Part shown: in pieces, positions 1-6,771 of the stretch
Layout: each line of letters starts with the position of its first letter
Position numbering within the stretch: position 1 is the stretch's first letter
Source: Chloroflexota bacterium
GTDB lineage: Bacteria; Chloroflexota; UBA5177; JANWHV01
DNA length: 9,615 bases
Direction of reading: 5' to 3'
NCBI GenBank assembly: GCA_025450375.1
Contig: JANWHO010000049.1
Span: forward strand, 1 to 9,615
Notes under the pieces: model-generated
What the model was told of the DNA's origin: nothing
Seen by the model: only the letters and a program-made list of their open reading frames with translations
Database searches by the model: none
Program-made: the position numbers and the translations under genes

Positions 1-48
1 CGCGCCCCGCTCATCCCATCATCGTTGCCGCCAAGAAAGAAGGTGATT

Positions 49-663
49 ATGGACGCCCAAATGCTCACGGTCTTGTTCGCGCCCGATCTCGATCCCGATA
101 CGCCCGCGCCCGCGCCCGATGCCGTCCCTCGCGGCATGCGGCGCTGTACGGGCGGAGCAGTATCCTATAGCGAGACGTTCGCGGTGCATACCAAGGGAGA
201 GGCGCCCGCTTTCTTCGATGTGACCGATCTGGCGTGCGCGGTGGCCGAGCGCTCTGGGGTGCGTCAAGGGCATCTTCTCGCCTCGACCGCCCATACAACC
301 TGCGCCTTGATCGTGCAGGAAAACGAGCCCTTGTTGCTGCGCGATCTGGCGGATCGCCTGCGGCGCTTCGCCGCGCCCGATGAGCTGTATCGTCACAATC
401 AGATGGATGTACGCACCGTGAATATGTGCGGAATCGACGAGTGCGCCAACGGGCACAGCCATTGCCAGCACGCGGTGCTTGGGATGGCGGCACTCCTCCC
501 AGTGGTGGACGGCGCCCTGGCCCTGGGCCGCTGGCAACGGCTCCTTTTGGTGGAATTGGATCATCCCCGCCCGCGTGAATTCACGGTGCAGATCACCGGC
601 GTAGCTCCGGCCGCCGAGGAGTCGGCCATCCTGAATGGCCACCAGTCTGGCCGGGCAAAGTGA
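49..663 (+). CDS. YjbQ/UPF0047 family protein (secondary thiamine-phosphate synthase-like), first gene of the operon
   Basis: The 204-aa product carries the UPF0047/YjbQ signature. There is an HTTCALIVQENE block (residues 82-93, with H82 and E93), an NGHSHCQH block (134-141) typical of the His cluster that binds a ligand or metal, and a late GRWQRLLLVELDHPRPREF block (160-178). Some family members have weak thiamine-phosphate synthase activity, but the true role is unsettled, so the name is only a family label. The core starts near residue 36. The usual length is about 130-140 aa, so the first 35 residues (acidic and Pro/Ala-rich) are an extension, and a tail of about 20 aa follows the core. 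I chose the ATG at 49 because AAGAAGG lies just upstream; an in-frame TTG at 25 would add eight residues. The stop overlaps the next start (GTGA), which implies translational coupling to the cyclase. The family call is firm and the function is not. Confidence 0.9.
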   Translation: MDAQMLTVLFAPDLDPDTPAPAPDAVPRGMRRCTGGAVSYSETFAVHTKGEAPAFFDVTDLACAVAERSGVRQGHLLASTAHTTCALIVQENEPLLLRDLADRLRRFAAPDELYRHNQMDVRTVNMCGIDECANGHSHCQHAVLGMAALLPVVDGALALGRWQRLLLVELDHPRPREFTVQITGVAPAAEESAILNGHQSGRAK

Positions 664-2408
664 CCTTGCCCGGCACTACGATTCCTGGTCACCCCGCGCC
701 GCGTACCGGGGAATCGTCCGCCCCTCATGACGCGCCGCCAGCCTCGGCCTATGGGGCTGCCCTCGAGCGCGCCGTCCAGTGCCTGCAGGACGGGCAGCGC
801 GGACAGCAGCGCTGGGTGGGCGTTCTCTCATCCTCCGCCCTCGCCACGGCAATCGCCGTCGTGGCGCTCCAGCTTTCCGATCTCACGGGTTACTCAGGGG
901 CGATCGCGCGGGGCCGTCGCTGGCTGTTGGAGACTCAGGGCGCCGATGGCGGTTGGGGCGATGCCGTCGTCGATCCTTCGAATATCAATGCCACCGCCCT
1001 GGTGATCGGCGCCCTGACGGTCACCAACCCTCCCACGCCGGAGCCAGGCGCCCAGCAGGCGCTGGCCCGCGCCCAGGCCCGCCTCGATCACTTCGGCGGC
1101 TTCGATGCCGTGGGCGACCCGCTGCGCTGTACGCTTAGTGGACCGGATCGCACGGTGGCCGCCCTGGCGGGGCTGATGGACTGGCGCCGGATCAAGCGCT
1201 TGCGGCCCGAGGTGGTGCTGCTCCCGGCCCGTCTCCGCCGCACCATCTCCACCACCTTCCCGGCCTACCTGAGCATTGCCAGCGTGCATGCGCACATGGC
1301 GCCGCACCCCCTCAACTTGCTTCCCACTCACCGCTTCGCGCGGAGGCGCGTCGTGGACTGGCTGCGCCAGACCCAGGGATCGGATGGCTCATTTGAAGAG
1401 TCGGCCTTCCTCACCTCGGTGATTATCGCCTGCATGGTGCTCTGCGATCAGGGGGCCCTGCCCTGGCTGCCGGCGGCCCTCCGTTTTGTCGTTGAGAGTC
1501 AGCGAGCGGATGGGAGTTGGCCGATTGACCGCGACCTGGAAACCTTCGACACCGCCATGACCGTGCAGGCGCTGCGCGAGGCGGGTGTCACGGTGCCGCA
1601 CGCGGGCCAGGTCCGCGACTGGCTGCTGGCGCGGCAGTTCCAGGAGCCCTGCTTCCCCACCGCCGCCAGCCCCGGCGGTTGGGCCTGGGCCATGCCGGCC
1701 GGCTGGCCGGAATGCGACGACACCTCGTATGCGCTTCTGGCCCTCCTGGCACTCGGCGTCCCAGTCTCGGCCCGCCCGATCAGGCAGGGCGCCCGCTGGT
1801 TGGAGCGTATGCAGAACACCGACGGTTCCTGGTCCACCTTCGTGCGTGACTCGCGCATGCCCTTCGATCGTCATTGTCCCTACATAACAGGGCACGTACT
1901 CAGCGCCTTGCGGGCCGCCAATCGCCTGGGCCGCGGTTCCAGGGTGCTTGGGCGCGCGCTCGAATATCTGGCCCGCGTCCAGCACTACGATGGCTCGTTC
2001 GGCTCCATCTGGTTCCGCGAGGCAACGGCGGGGACGGCCTCGGTGCTGGAGGCGCTGGCCGACTGTGGTCTTGAGCGGACGCCGCTGGCACTCCGTGCTC
2101 GCGACGCACTGTCGCGAGGCCAGAACGATGATGGCGGCTGGGCGGGACTCCGCGGGCAGGCGAGCACGGCGGAGGAGACCGCCTGGGCAATCATGGCGCT
2201 CCTCCGCTGCGCGCCAGGGGACGAGGGCGAGACGGCGGTTCGCCGGGGCGTGGCCTGGCTAATTTCCCGGCAGCAGGCGAACGGCGCCTGGATTCCGGCG
2301 CCGATTGGCCTCTATTACAGCGCCATGTGGTACTCGGATACGTCCTTCGCGCTGACCCTCCCTACTCAGGCGCTGGCTCGGGCTCGGAGGCTGTATGCCC
2401 AGGGTTAG
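660..2408 (+). CDS. Squalene-hopene-cyclase-like class II terpene cyclase
   Basis: The 582-aa alpha/alpha-barrel protein has repeated QW motifs: Q93..GGW (to 99), QTQGSDGSF (237-245), QRADGSW (281-287), QNTDGSW (385-391), QHYDGSF (441-447), QNDDGGW (488-494) and QQANGAW (538-544). Family members cyclise squalene or other polyprenyl chains by protonation from a DxDD aspartate at a membrane-facing cavity. Here the motif reads ECDDTS (351-356). The middle acidic residue (D353, matching the general acid) is kept, but the first Asp is Glu. H412 in YITGHVL resembles the His that pairs with the catalytic acid in hopene cyclase. EETAWAIMALL (505-515) and the YY...LPTQALAR end also fit the family. It is somewhat shorter than the roughly 630 aa of hopene cyclases, so the substrate may not be squalene. 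It starts at GTG, overlapping the YjbQ stop by 4 bp with no strong Shine-Dalgarno. The first 30 residues look disordered. Confidence 0.88.
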   Translation: MTLPGTTIPGHPAPRTGESSAPHDAPPASAYGAALERAVQCLQDGQRGQQRWVGVLSSSALATAIAVVALQLSDLTGYSGAIARGRRWLLETQGADGGWGDAVVDPSNINATALVIGALTVTNPPTPEPGAQQALARAQARLDHFGGFDAVGDPLRCTLSGPDRTVAALAGLMDWRRIKRLRPEVVLLPARLRRTISTTFPAYLSIASVHAHMAPHPLNLLPTHRFARRRVVDWLRQTQGSDGSFEESAFLTSVIIACMVLCDQGALPWLPAALRFVVESQRADGSWPIDRDLETFDTAMTVQALREAGVTVPHAGQVRDWLLARQFQEPCFPTAASPGGWAWAMPAGWPECDDTSYALLALLALGVPVSARPIRQGARWLERMQNTDGSWSTFVRDSRMPFDRHCPYITGHVLSALRAANRLGRGSRVLGRALEYLARVQHYDGSFGSIWFREATAGTASVLEALADCGLERTPLALRARDALSRGQNDDGGWAGLRGQASTAEETAWAIMALLRCAPGDEGETAVRRGVAWLISRQQANGAWIPAPIGLYYSAMWYSDTSFALTLPTQALARARRLYAQG

Positions 2409-3393
2409 CTGGCGGGTAAAGACTCTGGCCCACCTGGAGATGACTCGCCCCTACACCATGTTTCATGCCGGGCTGGTCGCGGTGGCCGGTGCTGAACTCG
2501 CCTCCGGTGGCCATGGCGCGGCCTGGCGGGTGGCGCTGGCCGGGATCGTCACCATCTGCGGCTGGGAAGCGGGCCTCTATGCCGGCGACTTTTACGATCG
2601 CGAACTGGACGCCCGCGGTAAACCTTTCCGACCGGTCCCGTCGGGCCGGGTTTCGCCGCGTGAGGCGTTCCTCACCATGGTCGGCCTGATCCTTACCGGC
2701 AATGTCTGTGCCCTGGCCCTGGGGCCGGCCAACCTGGGTCTGGCCGTCCTGACCACCGCTCTGGGCATCGCCTACTCCAAAACCTTCAAGGCGCGGGCCC
2801 TGCTCGGCAACTTCGATCGCGGCGTGCTCGGCGTCTGCGCCGCGCTCTTCGGCGCCCTCGCGGTGGGGACGCCGGCCCACGGCACCGTGCTCCTGCTGCT
2901 CGTTGCGGTCTTCTTCCATGATTCGGCTTCCAACCTCGTGGGGACGATCCGCGACGTGGATGGCGACCGCGCCGCCGGCTACGCCACCGTGCCGGTGGTC
3001 TATGGAGTGGCGCGCGCCGCGTCCATCGCGGCGGGGCTGGCGCTCGGCGCGGCAATCGCCAGTCTCGCCTTGATGCTTGTCCTGATGCCGGGCCCTCTCG
3101 CGTGGGTTCTCTTCCTGGGCGCGCTGGTTCTGGCCGCGTCGGTCTATCTCGGGCTCTGGTACGGGCGATCTAGCCTGACTTGGGCCCGCGCGCTGGACGC
3201 GCATAAGTATCTGGTGGTGGAGCGGCTCCTTCTTTTCAACGGCTTTATCGCCGTGTATGTGCCACCAGCCGTGGCGCTCACGCTGCTGGCCACCACACTC
3301 GCGGCCACCGTGGGAGCGCAGGTGCTCCTGCGCGACCGGTATGAGCGGCAGCAAATTCGCGGGTCCGCGGCAAGCGGCTTCGCCCAGGGTTAA
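2395..3393 (+). CDS. UbiA-family membrane prenyltransferase
   Basis: The 332-aa polytopic protein has roughly eight or nine hydrophobic helices. UbiA enzymes transfer a prenyl chain from its diphosphate to an aromatic, glycerol-ether or tetrapyrrole acceptor within the membrane, using two Asp-rich motifs that hold Mg-diphosphate. The first is GDFYDRELD (64-72), followed by KPFRPVPSGR (76-85). The canonical form is NDxxDxxxD, so the leading Asn is Gly here while all three Asp remain. The second is IRDVDGDR (185-192), with D187, D189 and D191. The KPxRPxPSG and DxDGDRAAG layout resembles the digeranylgeranylglyceryl-phosphate synthase and chlorophyll synthase branch more than 4-hydroxybenzoate transferases. 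The acceptor cannot be read from sequence. The ATG at 2395 has GGAGG four bases upstream and lies inside the cyclase gene (14-bp overlap), so the two are probably coupled and may act on the same prenyl chain. Confidence 0.9.
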   Translation: MPRVSWRVKTLAHLEMTRPYTMFHAGLVAVAGAELASGGHGAAWRVALAGIVTICGWEAGLYAGDFYDRELDARGKPFRPVPSGRVSPREAFLTMVGLILTGNVCALALGPANLGLAVLTTALGIAYSKTFKARALLGNFDRGVLGVCAALFGALAVGTPAHGTVLLLLVAVFFHDSASNLVGTIRDVDGDRAAGYATVPVVYGVARAASIAAGLALGAAIASLALMLVLMPGPLAWVLFLGALVLAASVYLGLWYGRSSLTWARALDAHKYLVVERLLLFNGFIAVYVPPAVALTLLATTLAATVGAQVLLRDRYERQQIRGSAASGFAQG

Positions 3394-3411
3394 GGGAAAG
3401 AAAGGTACACC

Positions 3412-4494
3412 ATGCGAGTCGCGGTGGTTGGAGCGGGCGCGGTCGGCTGCATGCTGGGGGCGCGGCTGGCCGAGCGTGGGCACCAGGTGACCCTGATTGG
3501 GCGCGCCGATCAGGTGGACGCGATCCGCGCCCGCGGCCTGAGGGTAGAGGACGCGCGCGGCGCGCGCCAGTATCAGCTCCCAGCTCTGTGTGCCCTGGAG
3601 GATCGTCCGGAGTTGGTGTTGCTCACGGTGAAGACGCAGGATCTCGGGGCGGCCTGTCGCACCCTCCTTCCGGTTGCCCAGGACGTACCCGTGGTGGCGC
3701 TGCAAAACGGCGTGCGGGCGGATCACCTGGCCGCCGAGGTGTTGGGGCGGGCGAACGTGATCGGCGGCGTGCTTATGTGCGCGGCTACCTATCTGGCGCC
3801 GGGGAGCATCACCATCCAATTTCCCGGTTGGGCGGTCGTGGGCGAGCCGTTCGGACCGCCCCGCGCACGGACGGCAGAGGTGGCGCGGCTGCTCGGCGAC
3901 GCACTGCCGACCTATACAACCAGGCACTTGACGCGCGTACGCTGGAGCAAGCTGATCGCCAACCTGAACAACGCTCTTTGCGCCGCCACCGGCCTATCAG
4001 CGGGGGAAATCGGGCTTTCGTCGGCTGGACGACTGGCTTCCCTGCACGGAATGCGGGAGGGCTACCGGGTCATTAGGGCGGCGGGGATCGCGCTGGACCA
4101 CGGACTCTACGGCCTCGCGCCCAGGGCCATCCGTTCGCATCCGGACGTGGCGCTGATCGCCTTTCTGCAGGCGGGCATGACACCCATGCTGGCCATGCTG
4201 CCGGAATGGCCCGCGCTCGGCATCCTGGCGGCGGCGAGCCACAGCCGGCTGCAACGCCTGCCGATTCGCTTCTCCACCTACCAGAGTATCGCGCGTGACA
4301 GACCCACGGAGATCGACTATCTTAACGGCGAGATTGTTCGGCTTGGCGCGCGGCTGCGCATACCGACTCCCTACAATGCCCATTTGGTTTCCCTGGTGCG
4401 CCAGGTAGAGCAAAGCGGCGACTTTTTCCCGGTCGAGGCGCTGCTGCCGGACGGCACGCACCCGGCGCCGTTCGGGTTGGGAGTCTCGACGTGA
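3412..4494 (+). CDS. Ketopantoate reductase-family (ApbA/PanE) NADPH-dependent oxidoreductase
   Basis: The 360-aa protein has an N-terminal Rossmann fold with GAGAVG (7-12) and a strand-end R31, which suggests NADP(H). It continues with the family landmarks VKTQD (73-77) and LQNG (97-100). The C-terminal domain has RWSKLIANLNN (177-187), with K180 and N184 matching the catalytic Lys and nearby Asn of E. coli PanE, and TEIDYLNGEIVRLG (299-312), where E300 matches the substrate-binding Glu. True PanE reduces 2-dehydropantoate to pantoate for CoA synthesis. This one is longer (E. coli PanE is about 303 aa) and no pantothenate gene lies nearby, so it may reduce a different 2-oxo or related substrate in a lipid pathway. 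An 18-bp gap with AAAGAAAGG precedes the ATG. It overlaps the DegV gene by 4 bp (GTGA). The family is clear and the substrate is open. Confidence 0.88.
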   Translation: MRVAVVGAGAVGCMLGARLAERGHQVTLIGRADQVDAIRARGLRVEDARGARQYQLPALCALEDRPELVLLTVKTQDLGAACRTLLPVAQDVPVVALQNGVRADHLAAEVLGRANVIGGVLMCAATYLAPGSITIQFPGWAVVGEPFGPPRARTAEVARLLGDALPTYTTRHLTRVRWSKLIANLNNALCAATGLSAGEIGLSSAGRLASLHGMREGYRVIRAAGIALDHGLYGLAPRAIRSHPDVALIAFLQAGMTPMLAMLPEWPALGILAAASHSRLQRLPIRFSTYQSIARDRPTEIDYLNGEIVRLGARLRIPTPYNAHLVSLVRQVEQSGDFFPVEALLPDGTHPAPFGLGVST

Positions 4495-5411
4495 GCACGG
4501 CGTCACGATCCACCGCGCGGCCCCAGAGCGATGTGGCCGCGCGGGTCGCCGTGGTATGTGAGAGCACCGCCTGCCTCCCAGCCGTCCAGCGGGACGAGCT
4601 TGGCATCGCGGTGATTCCGGTGCCATTTGCCTATGGAGACCAGACGTTCCTGGATGGGGTCGACATCACGCCGGCGGAGTTCTATGCCAGGCTGGTGGCG
4701 ACTCGCACGCCGCCAAGAACCTCACCTCCGGCGCCGGGCGACTACCTTAGGGTCTGGGAGCGCGCGGGGGCGGGCGGTGGGGTGGTCGTCTCGGTGACCG
4801 TGGCCGACGCGCTCAGTACGTTCGGTCGATCGGTGCGGCTGGCCGCGGATCTGGCGGCGAGCGAGTTGCCGGATGTGCCGGTGACCGTGATCGATTCCGG
4901 CTCGGCCGGGATGGGCCAGGGCTTCGTCGCCCTGGCCGCCGCGCGCGCCGCCGCGGCCAGGCAACCGCTGGCCTCGGTAGTGGAATCCGCGACGCGGGTA
5001 CGGAACTCCGTCTGCCTGCTGGTAACGCTCGATACCCTGGAGTATCTGGCGCGCGCCTCCCGCATCCCGCGGATTGCCTCCGTTCTGGGCGGTATCCTGG
5101 CGATCAAGCCGATCATCGAGCTGTCGGGCGGGGAGGCGCGGCCCCTGGCCCGCCTCCGCACACGCCGCCGAGCCCTGGCGGATCTAAGGGAGCGGCTCCA
5201 GCGGAGTGTTCCCGAGAGGGCGCGCTTGCATGCCGCGGTCCAACACGCGCAAGCAGCGGAAGAGGCGCAATACCTGGAAGAATGGCTGGGGGCGACCTTT
5301 GCGTGTGTCGAACTGCTGACCACCGAGTTTACCCCGGTGATGGGCGGCTATTGCGGGCCGGGCCTGCTGGGCGTCGCCTTCTATGTCGAGGATGCGTCGG
5401 ATGGCGGCTAG
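4491..5411 (+). CDS. DegV/FakB family fatty-acid-binding protein
   Basis: The 306-aa protein has the DegV plan. CESTACLP (23-30) replaces the usual DSTADLP, then come FLDGVDITPAEFYARL (53-68), RTSPPAPGDY (76-85), VIDSGSAGMGQG (133-144), DTLEYLARASRI (181-192), AIKPII (204-209) and a C-terminal CGPGLLGVAFY (288-298). Family members bind a fatty acid in a deep pocket. In Firmicutes they present it to the kinase FakA, giving acyl-phosphate for acyltransferases. Oddities are Glu for the first Asp of the N-terminal motif, loss of the Gly in the LSGT loop (LSTF at 108-111), and Tyr287 where most relatives have His before xGPG. That His contacts the fatty-acid carboxylate in studied FakB proteins, as I recall, so ligand handling may differ. 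No FakA is in the window. The GTG start sits in a GTGA overlap with the upstream reductase. The next gene is an acyltransferase, which fits a role in acyl supply. Confidence 0.9.
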   Translation: MSTASRSTARPQSDVAARVAVVCESTACLPAVQRDELGIAVIPVPFAYGDQTFLDGVDITPAEFYARLVATRTPPRTSPPAPGDYLRVWERAGAGGGVVVSVTVADALSTFGRSVRLAADLAASELPDVPVTVIDSGSAGMGQGFVALAAARAAAARQPLASVVESATRVRNSVCLLVTLDTLEYLARASRIPRIASVLGGILAIKPIIELSGGEARPLARLRTRRRALADLRERLQRSVPERARLHAAVQHAQAAEEAQYLEEWLGATFACVELLTTEFTPVMGGYCGPGLLGVAFYVEDASDGG

Positions 5412-6309
5412 CACGCCGGCATTCTCGCCATTGCCTTCCCTGCGTTCCGGCCTGTTCACCGCCGCCTCGGCCTTGATGGATGTGGTAAGCAAGGGTGTCC
5501 ACCGGTTGCCGCCGCCGGTGCGTTATGGGCTGGCCGACGCACTGACCGGGCCGGCGGCGCCGCTCTTTCTGGCCCGGCGGCCTGCTATCGCGCGGAACTA
5601 TGCCACCGTGCTGGGCGCTTCCCAGGCTCGCGCCCGGCGTCCGGCCCGCGCCAGCGTACGCAACTATGGCCGGATGGCCATGGATTTCCTGGCGGTGCGG
5701 GTGATGAGCGACCAGGAAATACTGTCCTGGGCCAGCCCTCGGCATCTGGAGCACTTCGAGGCGGCGCTGGCTGATGGCCGGGGAATCATCATGGCTCTTC
5801 CCCACCTGGGGAGTTGGGATGTAGCGGCGGCCTTCGCCCAAGCATATGGCTGCGGTTTGACCGTGATCACCGAGAATACTTGGGCCGCGAAGTTGGTGGC
5901 CGGCTCGCGCGATGGTCACCATATCGCCCTGGTCCCGCGTGACGGCTCCGTGCGTCCTATCTTCCGCGCCCTAGCGGCGAAAAGCTGCGTGGCCATGCTC
6001 TGCGACGCGGCTCCCCCGGGCGTGCCAGCGGTCGCCGTCCCCTTCTTTGGCCGCCTGGCGCCCTTTCCGGTAGGGCCGGCGCGGCTAGCCCACCGCACGC
6101 GGGCGCCAATCTTGGTGGTAGGCTGTGCCCGGCAGACTGACCATAGCTATGTCCTTGAACTGCAGACCCCCATCCGCGTGGATCGCTCCCTGCCGGCGGA
6201 GGCGGCAATCCTGGCCGCCACCGCCGCGATGGCCGCCGGCTTCGAGCGGCTAATTGCCGCCTATCCCGAGCAGTGGTACCCCTATCGGCCAGTCTGGCCT
6301 AATCGGTAA
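5401..6309 (+). CDS. LpxL/HtrB/PatA-like lysophospholipid acyltransferase
   Basis: This 302-aa membrane-associated acyltransferase belongs to the lipid A lauroyltransferase / phosphatidylinositol-mannoside acyltransferase family. The catalytic HxxxxD motif is PHLGSWD (134-140, H135 and D140), close to the PHxGNWD form of actinobacterial PatA. VPFFGR (213-218) and PVGPARLAHRTRAPI (223-237) form the substrate side, and EQWYPYRPVW near the C-terminus is a family ending. It transfers a fatty acyl group to a sugar or polyol hydroxyl. No lipid A genes are present, so the acceptor is probably another lipid headgroup. ATGs at 5383, 5392 and 5401 are possible starts. I chose 5401 because GAGG at 5388-5391 lies nine bases upstream; the longest form adds six residues. 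It overlaps the DegV gene by 11 bp and is the last gene of the operon. Its stop overlaps the convergent DUF6582 gene. Confidence 0.88.
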   Translation: MAASTPAFSPLPSLRSGLFTAASALMDVVSKGVHRLPPPVRYGLADALTGPAAPLFLARRPAIARNYATVLGASQARARRPARASVRNYGRMAMDFLAVRVMSDQEILSWASPRHLEHFEAALADGRGIIMALPHLGSWDVAAAFAQAYGCGLTVITENTWAAKLVAGSRDGHHIALVPRDGSVRPIFRALAAKSCVAMLCDAAPPGVPAVAVPFFGRLAPFPVGPARLAHRTRAPILVVGCARQTDHSYVLELQTPIRVDRSLPAEAAILAATAAMAAGFERLIAAYPEQWYPYRPVWPNR

Positions 6310-6550
6310 TCTCGACCCCCGCGTGCTTGGCGGCCCGCTTGATCCGTCCTTTGATCGTCGCCACCTCGTCGCTCTCGTATTTGGCGGCATTATCCTTATG
6401 GTTGATATAGCTCCAAGCGGCCCGGATGTGCTCTGGGGTGTCGATCGGGTATTTGTGGTTCGTGGGATCGGCGAAGGTCACGTCACCGTATTCGCGCTCG
6501 CCCTCTTTCGGATTCACGTCATCGCGGCGATCAATGTGCGTACTCATCAT
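6299..6550 (-). CDS. DUF6582 family small protein
   Basis: This is an 83-aa hydrophilic protein with the recognisable block EYGDVTFADP (21-30), HKYPIDTPEHIRAAWSYI (32-49) and AAKYESDEVATIKGRIKRAA (55-74). These match small proteins annotated DUF6582, found in many bacteria and in phage-related contexts; no biochemical role is established that I know of. The composition (KxPIDTxEHIRAAWSYI followed by a basic helix) suggests a compact helical fold. AGAAGGA lies at 6554-6560 on the complementary strand. It is three bases from the first ATG and six from the second (6547), so the true start may be the second Met. The gene runs against the operon, and its last 11 bases overlap the end of the acyltransferase gene. 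This leaves no room for a conventional terminator between them. Confidence 0.85.
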   Translation of the reverse strand: MMSTHIDRRDDVNPKEGEREYGDVTFADPTNHKYPIDTPEHIRAAWSYINHKDNAAKYESDEVATIKGRIKRAAKHAGVEITD

Positions 6551-6665
6551 CTATCCTTCTTTCGAGTGCTGTTCAATCTCATCTTGCGTGAGACCCCGCG
6601 CTCAGCCGCTCGTCTCCCAACTCCTGACCCGCTGGCCCCGCCGCGGCTGTCCGACGATTCGATTG

Positions 6666-6685
6666 AGCGTACATTCCTAGCGTAC
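6666..6685. repeat. Two 7-bp direct repeats (AGCGTAC) with 13-bp period
   Basis: AGCGTAC occurs at 6666-6672 and again at 6679-6685, with six bases (ATTCCT) between the copies. The second copy runs on into CGTACG, a self-complementary hexamer. It lies in the gap upstream of the leftward DUF6582 gene, so half-sites for a regulator are possible. The repeat is short enough to be chance. Confidence 0.3.
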
Positions 6686-6771
6686 GTCCCGCTTGCCCGA
6701 AGATCTTCCCCTGATTGACGGAGCAAGGCCGCGAAACCGGACTAAGGCGCTGGGGGAACCTACCTCCTCAT

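Noticed and set aside
3..170. Frame open from the window start to a stop at 168-170, beginning like a protein tail
   Set aside because: It becomes almost all Arg/Ala/Ser inside the YjbQ gene, as a shadow frame would. The end of an upstream gene cannot be told from so few bases.
19..642. Open frame of 207 codons on the - strand opposite the YjbQ gene
   Set aside because: It mirrors the YjbQ gene and has no recognisable motif. The + strand product has the full family signature.
1389..1985. Open frame of 198 codons on the - strand opposite the cyclase gene
   Set aside because: Gly/Arg/Pro-rich antisense shadow of the repeated QW region.
2362..3927. Long open frame (521 codons) on the - strand opposite the UbiA and reductase genes
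   Set aside because: Its product is rich in His, Gln, Arg and Gly with no domain pattern, as expected for the antisense of GC-rich codons. The + strand genes have clear family motifs.
6254..6718. Open + strand frame of 154 codons across the DUF6582 gene
   Set aside because: It runs antisense to DUF6582, whose product is a recognised family with its own Shine-Dalgarno.
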